Below are positions 1 to 7,075 of a stretch of DNA of 10,853 bases, in pieces (the first letter of the stretch is position 1; each line of letters starts with the position of its first letter). Made by a program: the position numbers and the translations under genes. The notes beneath the pieces were generated by a model that did not search any database, had not been told where the DNA came from, and saw nothing but the letters and a program-made list of their open reading frames with translations. The DNA is from JABJPM01 sp964344655 (GTDB taxonomy: Archaea; Nanobdellota; Nanobdellia; SCGC-AAA011-G17; PNOQ01), in assembly GCA_964344655.1 (NCBI GenBank), contig CAYFOF010000010.1, positions 1-10,853 of the forward strand, in the 5' to 3' direction.

Positions 1-33
1 TTGATTTAACGACTACACTTTGTTTCGTCCAAA

Positions 34-63
34 TTTTTTATTACTTTAACGAGGGGGAGTTCC
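34..63 (+). repeat. Left arm of inverted block repeat (17 bp + 11 bp)
   Basis: Positions 34-50 read ttttttattactttaac and 53-63 read gggggagttcc. Both blocks occur in the same order on the minus strand at 10608-10592 and 10556-10546. Here they are separated by 2 nt; on the right they are separated by 35 nt. Confidence 0.7.
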
Positions 64-79
64 TAACTATAACTAAACT

Positions 80-93
80 AAAAATTAAAAAAA
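80..93 (-). terminator. Oligo-T terminator after the operon
   Basis: About 20 nt past the stop codon of the last gene, the transcript strand runs through seven T, two A and five T (positions 93 to 80) with no strong hairpin. Such T-rich tracts are the usual intrinsic termination signal in archaea. It fits the operon ending here. Confidence 0.5.
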
Positions 94-100
94 TAGAGGA

Positions 101-115
101 GGCGAGAAAACTTTA
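101..115 (+). repeat. 15-bp inverted repeat copy, left
   Basis: The sequence ggcgagaaaacttta is identical to the minus-strand sequence at 10498-10484, just upstream of the operon promoter. This copy overlaps the stop codon of the Cas4-like gene. It contains one of the G-rich boxes discussed in the findings. Confidence 0.65.
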
Positions 116-781
116 TTCTATTTCACAATTGCACTTGTCAATCCAAGAACAAAAACTACATTCTTCAGAGGGGGCGGGAATTTCATCTTCTAAAACTTTC
201 ACTGCGTTCTTAAAAATTTTTTCAGCGTTCTTGATATTGACTTTAATTTTAACTATATCTGTGTTGAAACAAACATGACCATTTGGCTCAACTTTATGAG
301 GGTGATAAAAGATTAAGTATGTGTATTCCTCGGTTTCATATCCATTCTTTCTTAATAAGAAATTGTAGATATCCATTTGATCCTGATAATGCTCGTGAGT
401 ATCTTCTTTCAGAGGATAACCTCTTGTCTTATAGTCTAAAACAACTAACTTCTTGCCTTTTTTCAAAATATTATCTACTGCTCCACGAAATAAATTACCT
501 TTTCTATCTGTCCATTGAATGCCTTTGAAATTGCTTCTCCAAATTTTCAATAATTCTTCGTCATCAAATAACTTATACCCTTTCAGTTTTGATAATTCAG
601 GAGGCAATTCTCCTTTCTTCATAAATCTGTCAAAATGATCTTTCAGGATTTTATCCATTCCTGATGGTAAAGAGGGAAAAATAGAATCTGGTCTCCTGAT
701 TTTCTTATTGAAATGAAGCCAGAAGCATCTAGGGCAGTCTTTCAATAACGATAAACTTGATGGGGAAAATTTGTATGTCAT
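113..781 (-). CDS. RecB/Cas4-like PD-(D/E)XK nuclease with Cys cluster
   Basis: This is a 222-aa predicted DNA nuclease of the PDDEXK_1 (RecB/Cas4-like) superfamily. The N-terminus has the typical FSPSSLSLLKDCPRCFWL pattern (C16, C19). GAVDN places one metal ligand at D103, VVLDYKTRG gives the D116-x-K118 core, and QMDIY gives the Q135/Y139 motif. C208, C211 and C217 (also C219) near the end would, with an N-terminal Cys, complete a Cas4/AddB-type Fe-S site. The CPRCFWL...RP...FPSLPSGMD signature recalls a stand-alone nuclease family common in archaeal and candidate-phylum genomes. No CRISPR array or other cas gene is visible, so a CRISPR role is unsupported. The start ATG overlaps the preceding stop as ATGA, with a perfect GGAGG 7 nt upstream, so the gene is translationally coupled to the GHKL-nuclease gene. 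It is the last gene before the terminator. A role in end trimming or degrading foreign DNA alongside the helicase and methylase is inference. Confidence 0.85.
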   Translation of the reverse strand: MTYKFSPSSLSLLKDCPRCFWLHFNKKIRRPDSIFPSLPSGMDKILKDHFDRFMKKGELPPELSKLKGYKLFDDEELLKIWRSNFKGIQWTDRKGNLFRGAVDNILKKGKKLVVLDYKTRGYPLKEDTHEHYQDQMDIYNFLLRKNGYETEEYTYLIFYHPHKVEPNGHVCFNTDIVKIKVNIKNAEKIFKNAVKVLEDEIPAPSEECSFCSWIDKCNCEIE

Positions 782-2785
782 TTTGAATCCTCCTTTTTCT
801 GCTTATTTTCGTCCAAAAACGACTTTACTTTCTTTTTAGGGATTAATTTAGTTTTCTTATCCTCTAACACTTTAGAAATATATTCCATACGAAAAGAGGC
901 TTCTTCCAATAAGTCAGCCCATTTTCTTACGAACACACGATTTCCTTCTAAAGAATCAACTGTATCTCCTGTAAACTGTTCTTTTATTTTTCTATCAAAA
1001 AACTTAATGTGTTCTTTTGATAAATCTGTGTACATTAGAATATAATCCCAATGATGTCTAGTCTTTGAATTAAAAACTGGTATTTTATCTACCTCCGCTC
1101 TATAATCTTCTAATTGCCGGTAGTTATCAGTTTTTAGCAGGTGTTTTGGTTTCTTAATTTCAACTATCAAGTGCTTTTTTACTCTTCCTCCTGTCTGAGC
1201 ACAGATAAATAAATCCACTTGTTTTTTAGAAGCCTTAATTTTATTATAGTCTTCAGAACTGATATTCAAAACTTTCTTACAATAAATATCTTGCAACTTA
1301 TTAAAATCATCTTCCTCAGATCCAACCATTAAGTTATATTCTTCTCCGAATATCCAAAAAGAATCTTCTATCTCTTGTTGTAGATCAGATTCAGCGAAAT
1401 ATTGAGAATCGTCATAAACCATCTTTTTTAGTTTTNNNNNNNNNNAGTATCCTTCCTTCTCTCAACCAATTGAATAGTGCCAAGAATATTCTTTAAGCCA
1501 TAATTGTCTAATAACCTTTTTAACTCATCCAAATATTCCTCATTTTCCTCATCTAATAACACTGACAATATGTCATACAATGTGTCCCTAGACTTATCAT
1601 CATCTAATAATCTATTAATCAACTCTAAGAGAACTCTTATTTGACTATTATTTGTCTTTGTTGATACTAACGATGGAGCAAAGCTTATAACATCCTTGAC
1701 AGCTTTTTCATATAACGGTTTTTTTACTTGTTCTTCAAAATTCTTTATGTTTATTACTATAATATTATCTANNNNNNNNNNTTAAATTTTTCAAATTTAT
1801 TGTCGGCAAATTTCTTGATGTAGGGCTTTCTTTTTTCCTTAAGATATTTATCAATAAATTTAATGAGGCTACAATAAGTATCTTCTCCTTTGGTTTTCAA
1901 AACGTGAAAATCATCAAAATAAGAGCTAGTAACATATATGGAATGATAAAAATCATCACCTTTATTATTTAATGTAGTTGTTTTTACAAAAACTTCTTTG
2001 CCTTTTGAATTTAATAAATAATATCTTGAGGACTGATTTTTTAATTGCTGTTTCCATTTAATAAACTTAAAATCAAATTTCTTATCTCCAATCTCAATGT
2101 CTTTTTCTAATACAGTCGGTTCTTTATACTTTTCATAATCTAGTGGTTTATCATCTATACTTATGTTGATGTTCAACAATTCTATTACCCAGCAGAATTC
2201 CAGAGAAATGCTTTCTTTCAGTCTGTCTAAAATGTCTTTTGAATTATTTGAAGTTAATATACCACATTCTGACATTGCTCCAAAATGAAAAGTTGTTTCA
2301 GTACCTGGTTTTTTTGTGGTCTTTGTAACTTTTGTAAGTTGATAATTATCCAATGAATCTTTTTTTATCTTTATTGAATATTGGAAATTTTTGCTTGGTT
2401 CTTCCTCATATATTGTCTTCCAGTTGACAGCACTAGAAAATTTGATAAAAGAAAATCTACCAAAACCCTTCTCTCCATGCGGTAGAGAATATTGCTTCTC
2501 CTTTTCTTCAGATTTTGGTGAAATATTAAATTTGCCAAAGAGTTTCTTATTTAGTTGCTTAAAATTTATTCCACAACCATCATCAATTATTGATAATTCT
2601 TTAATATACTTAGAATCCTTTTTTATTTTTATTATGATATTTTTAGCTCCTGCATCAATTGAGTTCCATATATACTCATTAAATGCATCAAATGGATTTT
2701 TGATATTTCTAATTATTTCCCTCTTTACACTATCTCCATCAATCCCTAATTGTTGAATTTGGTTGTTTTCATCAGCGTTATTCAT
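778..2785 (-). CDS. GHKL ATPase (paraMORC/MutL-like) fused to C-terminal PD-(D/E)XK nuclease, split by two assembly gaps
   Basis: I read this as one gene in three visible pieces totalling about 660 residues. Piece 1 (334 aa from ATG 2785) is a GHKL ATPase: N box E37, N41 and DAG at 44-46; G1 box DDGCG at 68-72; G2 box HGEKGFGR at 103-110; GTETT at 161-165. Piece 2 (1769-1446) is an open frame of 108 codons, helical and acidic, ending in a YGLKNILGTIQLVERR segment. Piece 3 (from 1434, 218 aa) starts without a stop and contains ESDLQQEIEDSFWIFGEEY, VDLF (D), HLIVEIKKP (E-x-K) and QLEDY, a PD-(D/E)XK core similar to Shedu/DUF4263-type nucleases. The pieces lie in different frames because both N-runs are placeholders. 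Gap lengths of 2 mod 3 would restore the frame. GHKL ATPases of the MORC/paraMORC group are known in R-M neighbourhoods, where they are thought to remodel DNA or complexes for a nuclease. The start overlaps the HEPN gene by 8 nt and has GGAGGT 6 nt upstream; the stop overlaps the next ATG. Separate genes or a broken gene are less likely. Confidence 0.75.
789..793 (-). promoter_or_regulatory. Ribosome binding site of Cas4-like gene
   Basis: On the minus strand aaggagga lies 7 nt before the ATG at 781. It sits inside the end of the upstream gene and fixes the start at the ATGA overlap. Confidence 0.75.
1436..1445. other. Assembly gap (10 N)
   Basis: This run of ten N falls inside the linker between the helical segment and the nuclease domain of the GHKL-nuclease gene. 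It is probably a scaffold placeholder of unknown true length. The apparent stop at 1428-1430 arises only when reading across these N in the frame of piece 2. Confidence 0.95.
1772..1781. other. Assembly gap (10 N)
   Basis: This second run of ten N falls directly after the visible end of the GHKL module (residue 334). The apparent stop at 1769-1771 exists only in the frame continued across the N. The other frame is open for 108 codons after the gap. Confidence 0.95.
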
Positions 2786-3611
2786 CCGATAACCTCCAGA
2801 GCGTCAAAATTAATAAAGTTGATCTCCACCTTGAAATTTCTTTCTCTTTTTTATTGTAAATATTTCTTCCATGAAGAATTTTATTTCTAGGACCATCACA
2901 AAATATGTCATTAACAATAATATTGTGGAATTTGTCTTTAGGAAAGAGACTTTTGGACAATTCTCCCAGTTCCCACTCTGCCTTTGAATTCTTTACATAT
3001 TTAGAAAACTTCTTTTTGGAATTGTAGCCTTTTCTAACATATTTCTTTTTCATTCCTAATTCCCAAAGAATCCCTTCCGCGTGAGGTAATAATAAAGTAA
3101 TTGAACAAGAATAATTCTTTTTAGCATGAAAATCAAATCCCTCTTTTATGATTTTATATCTCTCTGGAAATTTTTTCTTAATTTCTTTAAGAACATCATT
3201 CAAATTATCTTTATGATAAAACCACCGATTAACTTTATTCTTAAATCCATTTTCACCATATTTTTTGTATAGACCAAAGCAATAATCCCCAAAATTGATG
3301 GATTTTTTGTTTACAAGCCAGCCCCACTCTTTAATGAATTTTTTGAATGCAGGAGTTTGCATTTCTTTGGCTTTTGCAGTTAAATTCTTAAAGTCAGTCA
3401 GCTCAAAGATAGGAATAAAACTTCTTTGCCATTGTTCCATTATTTTCAAACTAGGCATTATATTTTTGCTAATGGATTCAATTGCTCTGAAAGTAGGTTC
3501 CATTGCTCTTGAAATTGCTTGCATATTAGCAATCATGGGAGCCATAGCAATCTGCATTTGCTTTGCAGCCTTTAGAAGTGCTTCTTCTCTTTTCTTATCT
3601 TTTTCATCCAT
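2778..3611 (-). CDS. Protein with C-terminal HEPN-like RNxxxH motif (candidate RNase/abortive-infection effector)
   Basis: This is a 277-aa protein not recognised as a whole. Residues 240-249 read DGPRNKILHG. R242-N-x3-H247 is the Rx4H signature of HEPN-fold proteins, many of which are metal-independent RNases in toxin, CRISPR and abortive-infection systems. Upstream, SITLLLPHAEGILWELG (170-186) resembles the Glu-bearing helix of Apea/Abi-type HEPN domains. The N-terminal 65 residues are a Met-rich amphipathic helix (seven Met between 19 and 58) with repeated ISRAMEP/ISKNIMP-like phrases, suggesting a coiled coil or an oligomerisation or membrane-contact segment; no clear transmembrane span is seen. 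I chose the ATG at 3611 because GAGGAG lies 7 nt upstream. A longer frame to 3641 uses a start deeper inside the methylase gene with no better site. The gene overlaps the methylase stop by 8 nt and the GHKL start by 8 nt, so it is an integral member of the operon. RNA cleavage is inferred, and the protein could instead be a non-catalytic adaptor. Confidence 0.7.
   Translation of the reverse strand: MDEKDKKREEALLKAAKQMQIAMAPMIANMQAISRAMEPTFRAIESISKNIMPSLKIMEQWQRSFIPIFELTDFKNLTAKAKEMQTPAFKKFIKEWGWLVNKKSINFGDYCFGLYKKYGENGFKNKVNRWFYHKDNLNDVLKEIKKKFPERYKIIKEGFDFHAKKNYSCSITLLLPHAEGILWELGMKKKYVRKGYNSKKKFSKYVKNSKAEWELGELSKSLFPKDKFHNIIVNDIFCDGPRNKILHGRNIYNKKEKEISRWRSTLLILTLWRLSDE
2792..2797 (-). promoter_or_regulatory. 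Ribosome binding site of GHKL gene
   Basis: The minus-strand ggaggt ends 6 nt before the ATG at 2785, within the last codons of the HEPN gene. It supports this start and coupling to the upstream gene. Confidence 0.75.
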
Positions 3612-6600
3612 TATTAAACTCCTCAACAATCTTAATCTCATCTGAAGTTAAATCATAAAGCCTGTAAACTAATTGATCAATCTCTTTCTCTAATCTTTTT
3701 ACTTTGGCTTGTTTGTCTGGATTGTCTAAATAATCCTCGTCTTTGGTTATGGAGAGGATTTGATCTACTAATTGGATGAATGGTTTTTGATCTTTTAAAG
3801 ATATATCTGCTATAGGAAGTTTACGAAAATCATCTGGGTAAAAATAATTTTTTAGGCGATGACGGCGGATATTGTTAAGATATCTAAAAGCAAATGAAGA
3901 ATTTAATAAAGCCAATATATATTTTAAATTAAATCTCTGAGAAATACTTTCCAGTTTTTCACGAGAAAAATTATTAAATTTCTTGATGCTTGTTTGGATA
4001 CTTTTGTTATTGATTCCTTTTAAATCTACAAACTTCATTAGTATAACGATACTATCATTGCATACTAATTTCTCTTCATCATAGATACCACCAGTAACAC
4101 GTCCTCGCATAATTTTTGGACGATCATAGAGTTCTGGAAATGTTGGTCTACTTAATTGTGCAGGTACTCGTGGTGTTCCCCATTCTAAAAATTTTTTCCG
4201 CTTAAGTATGTACGAATCAATGTCCTTCCCTTCAATATATGTACGTGAATGAATTTCTGTCGGAGTTTTAGATATTAAATCGTCTTTAGCAAAAGCCCCT
4301 TGTGCTTTTTTCTCATCAGCATTGATAACCATACCCTTACTCATATAACATATATCTCCTAGTCTAATACTTTTAATACTTATATTTATAGGGCTAAATT
4401 CCTTACGAAAAGCATCTTTTCCTAGTTCTTTAAAATCGGCTGTTGGAATTTCTATTCTTTTAATTACATTATCAAAATATTCACTACGAATTAATTTTCT
4501 TGTTACCGAATCAGATACCTTCCCTATATGAAGTACAACAGGTATGACACCTGCTTCAAAAACCACCATATTATCAAAATAATCTATAGAGCGCATAAAG
4601 TATTTCTCTTGTATAAGATCAAGAAGTTTATATGCGTATTTGGATGTACAAACAGCATTTGAAACAATATAAATTACTTCTCCTTTTTCGTTTGCAATGT
4701 TGATTCCTTTCTCAATAAATGGAATCATCAAATCCCATTTTTCATAAAGTGTTTTATAATCTCCTGAGGCTTCTAACTTCTTCCTAAATTCTAAATATTC
4801 TGGACCAGAGTCAGCTCTAACATACGGCGGATTAGCTATCACAACATCAAATCCTGGATTCTCTCTCTGGAAAACCTCCGCAAAATATAACTTCCATAGA
4901 AAGAACGGCTTTGATTTATTCTTCTTATACTCTTGTAACTTCTCAATCGCTTCTTCATTGCCTTCTTCTTTCAAAGTTTCTTCAATCAACTCCCATTCTA
5001 ACTGATCAATCTTCTCTCTGTATTCTCTCTTTAAATTCCGATTTTGCTCATTGAAGAATTTTCTCTGTAATTTCTTTAATTCAGATAATTTTCGTTGAGA
5101 TTCTTTAACTCTTTTCTGAATAGAATCGCTTAAAGTTACTTGAGAAGAAGTCTTATCCTTCATTGCTTCAGCTTGAATCTTTCTTCGTTCCCTTTCTAAC
5201 TTCTTCAATTCAGCTTCAAAATCTTCTCTATCATAATCTTCATACAATTTTGAAATCTTCCGGCTTATCTCTTTTAATTCTTCAGCAAAATCTCTTTTTG
5301 CTTCGCCCAATAATTTCTCATCAAATAATTTCTTGCCCTCAAATTCTTCTAATAAAGAATTACCGCAGATGATTTTATGATCTAAGTTAGGAAGAGGCTT
5401 AATATTCTTCATGTCTAACTCATCTACAACTAAAGACAACCAAAACCTTAACTGAGTTATATCAACCGCAGAACTATCAATATCTACACCATAAAGAGAG
5501 TTTTCTATGGTTTCCCTCTTTAAATCATAATCATTTCTATTTTCCTTAAAATAGATAGATAATATTGAACGAGCTTTTACAATCTCGCCCATCATTCCAA
5601 CTGGAAATGCTCCAGAACCAACAGCAGGGTCAACAACTTTAATATCTCTTAAAAGATTGTCAATTTTTTCATAATTCTCTTTGATTGATTTTGGAAGCGT
5701 ATATTTTTCATTAATATCGTAGGCTTTTCCATATTTCTTAATCTGTTCTTGTTCTTTGATTATCAAATCAAGAGCAAAATCGCCTAATTGGATAAATTTT
5801 TCAATATCTTCTCTGGGAATATCAGAATTTGTTTCTAAATAATTGATTAAAGACTGCTGACACATGTAGTGGACAATTTCACGAGGAGTATAGAAAGCCC
5901 CTTTGCTTTTTCTGTCAATAACATCCAGTAGATTCTCAAAGACTTTTCCCAGCATTTCAGGATCTACAGCCACTTCCTTTTCTAATGGCTCATCTTCCTT
6001 AACTGTAAAATTAAACTCGTCAAATGTGTTAAAAATATCTTCAAATATTTTATTATCTAAGATAATGTCTGTTTTAATCCAGTCATAATCATTCATTGGC
6101 TCAAATAAACCACCATTCAGAAATGGGATTTTACACTTGAAGTGGGTATGATAGCCATCGTCTCCTTCTCTGGGATTAGCTAAAGCATCATAAAAGAGAG
6201 GCTCTAAAACTTCATTGAAGAAATTCTTATATTTGATGAGTGGCTTATTGTCTTTATCGCCCATCAATTTCCTCATGAAATTTTTTGGTCCTGTTCCCCA
6301 ATTTTCTCCTTTCTCTACTCCAAGCCAGCCTTTTTTCTGTAAAAAGTAAATGAAAACAACTTGCCCTAACAATTTCTTAGCAAAATCAACAGTAGAAATA
6401 TTCTTCTCTTCAAACTCTTCCTTAATTTTGCTGTCTTTCTTAACAACCTTTTCTAAAGATTCTTTTAGACGTAAAAATAACTCTTTGTATTTTTCAAAGA
6501 ATTCTTTAGTTACTTTTTCAATTCCGAAAGCAGATTCTATCTCTACAAGAGAGGGATTTACTTCCTCTTCCATCACTAACTTAAGAAATTGGCTTCTGCA

Positions 6601-7074
6601 AGTGTGATTTGGTTCATTCACTCCAACTAAAAAAGAATATCTTTTTGCTGGTGTCAATTCTTTTGAAATTTTGACTTTTCCCTCTTGTTTAACAAGCTGA
6701 TATTCCATCTTGACAAAAGAAAACCGCCAATCTTGAGGATCATCACCATAAAAAGCGACTAATGCAGCATCTTTTTCTGCATTTCCGAGATATTTTGCAA
6801 TAAAATTTCTCTGCATGGTTCTGGCTCTATCTCGTGAAGTTGATTTTTTCAACTTCACAACCAGAATATCAATAATTTTCTTAGAAGTGTCTTTGTAACT
6901 TCCTAATAATTGGTAAGATTCTATATAATCTTGATATTCTTGCCAGACGCTCCAGCTTTTTTGATTAACCTGAAAATTGTTGAATAATTCTCTAATAAAT
7001 TTCAAGTATTTATTTAAATCAAAATCGTTGTTGAATGTTTCATCAAGTAATTTTACTGCGCTGTGTTTATCCAT
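3604..7074 (-). CDS. Eco57I/type IIG-like N6-adenine DNA methyltransferase, large
   Basis: This is a 1156-aa class I adenine methyltransferase. Numbered from the ATG at 7074: GAFYTPREIV (about 392-401) precedes motif I DPAVGSGAF (482-490, SAM binding). LYGVDID (527-533) and CGNSL (570-574) follow. The catalytic motif IV is NPPY (748-751). Residues about 592-716 are a long charged coiled coil between the SAM and catalytic motifs. The C-terminal third resembles a TaqI-type target-recognition domain (YIEGKDID near 946; PKIMRGRVTGGIY; KYILALLNS near 1051). The N-terminal region (WRFSFV near 116, VNEPNHT, IESAFGIEKVTKEF) is shared by Eco57I-like and PglX-like enzymes. I see no clear PD-ExK nuclease there, so cutting may rest on partner proteins. 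A TTG at 7086 would add four residues but lacks a ribosome site. The ATG follows the helicase stop by 1 nt, implying coupling. Probable role: methylating host sites for self/non-self discrimination. A BREX PglX relative is the main alternative. Confidence 0.9.
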   Translation of the reverse strand: MDKHSAVKLLDETFNNDFDLNKYLKFIRELFNNFQVNQKSWSVWQEYQDYIESYQLLGSYKDTSKKIIDILVVKLKKSTSRDRARTMQRNFIAKYLGNAEKDAALVAFYGDDPQDWRFSFVKMEYQLVKQEGKVKISKELTPAKRYSFLVGVNEPNHTCRSQFLKLVMEEEVNPSLVEIESAFGIEKVTKEFFEKYKELFLRLKESLEKVVKKDSKIKEEFEEKNISTVDFAKKLLGQVVFIYFLQKKGWLGVEKGENWGTGPKNFMRKLMGDKDNKPLIKYKNFFNEVLEPLFYDALANPREGDDGYHTHFKCKIPFLNGGLFEPMNDYDWIKTDIILDNKIFEDIFNTFDEFNFTVKEDEPLEKEVAVDPEMLGKVFENLLDVIDRKSKGAFYTPREIVHYMCQQSLINYLETNSDIPREDIEKFIQLGDFALDLIIKEQEQIKKYGKAYDINEKYTLPKSIKENYEKIDNLLRDIKVVDPAVGSGAFPVGMMGEIVKARSILSIYFKENRNDYDLKRETIENSLYGVDIDSSAVDITQLRFWLSLVVDELDMKNIKPLPNLDHKIICGNSLLEEFEGKKLFDEKLLGEAKRDFAEELKEISRKISKLYEDYDREDFEAELKKLERERRKIQAEAMKDKTSSQVTLSDSIQKRVKESQRKLSELKKLQRKFFNEQNRNLKREYREKIDQLEWELIEETLKEEGNEEAIEKLQEYKKNKSKPFFLWKLYFAEVFQRENPGFDVVIANPPYVRADSGPEYLEFRKKLEASGDYKTLYEKWDLMIPFIEKGINIANEKGEVIYIVSNAVCTSKYAYKLLDLIQEKYFMRSIDYFDNMVVFEAGVIPVVLHIGKVSDSVTRKLIRSEYFDNVIKRIEIPTADFKELGKDAFRKEFSPINISIKSIRLGDICYMSKGMVINADEKKAQGAFAKDDLISKTPTEIHSRTYIEGKDIDSYILKRKKFLEWGTPRVPAQLSRPTFPELYDRPKIMRGRVTGGIYDEEKLVCNDSIVILMKFVDLKGINNKSIQTSIKKFNNFSREKLESISQRFNLKYILALLNSSFAFRYLNNIRRHRLKNYFYPDDFRKLPIADISLKDQKPFIQLVDQILSITKDEDYLDNPDKQAKVKRLEKEIDQLVYRLYDLTSDEIKIVEEFNNG
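3619..3624 (-). promoter_or_regulatory. Ribosome binding site deciding the HEPN gene start
   Basis: The minus-strand gaggag lies 7 nt before the ATG at 3611 and inside the 3' end of the methylase gene. It favours the short form (277 aa) over a form starting at 3641. Confidence 0.7.
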
Positions 7075-7075
7075 C

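Larger units (their letters stand above)
1..112. other. Left flank with fragments shared with right flank
   Basis: This is non-coding sequence downstream of the last operon gene. It carries an oligo-T terminator for the operon and three exact blocks (34-50, 53-63, and 101-115, the last running into the stop codon at 113-115) that reappear inverted at the right side of the cassette. Read on the plus strand, positions 15-50 encode a peptide ending FYYFN. The same five residues end the degraded reading frame at the right edge, and a TL pair precedes them at the same distance in both. I see no complete gene here. Confidence 0.5.

Noticed and set aside
3..275. Plus-strand frame open from the left edge through the end of the Cas4-like gene
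   Set aside because: Most of it is antisense to the nuclease gene. Only the FYYFN part near 36-50 is of interest, and that is reported as a border repeat.
1428..1622. Separate 64-aa gene between the two gaps
   Set aside because: Its start is a TTG inside a longer open frame that continues to 1771, and its end depends on reading through N. It is the middle part of the GHKL-nuclease gene.
3612..3641. Longer start for the HEPN gene (10 extra residues)
   Set aside because: The ATG at 3611 has GAGGAG at ideal spacing and a normal short overlap; the longer form has no comparable site.
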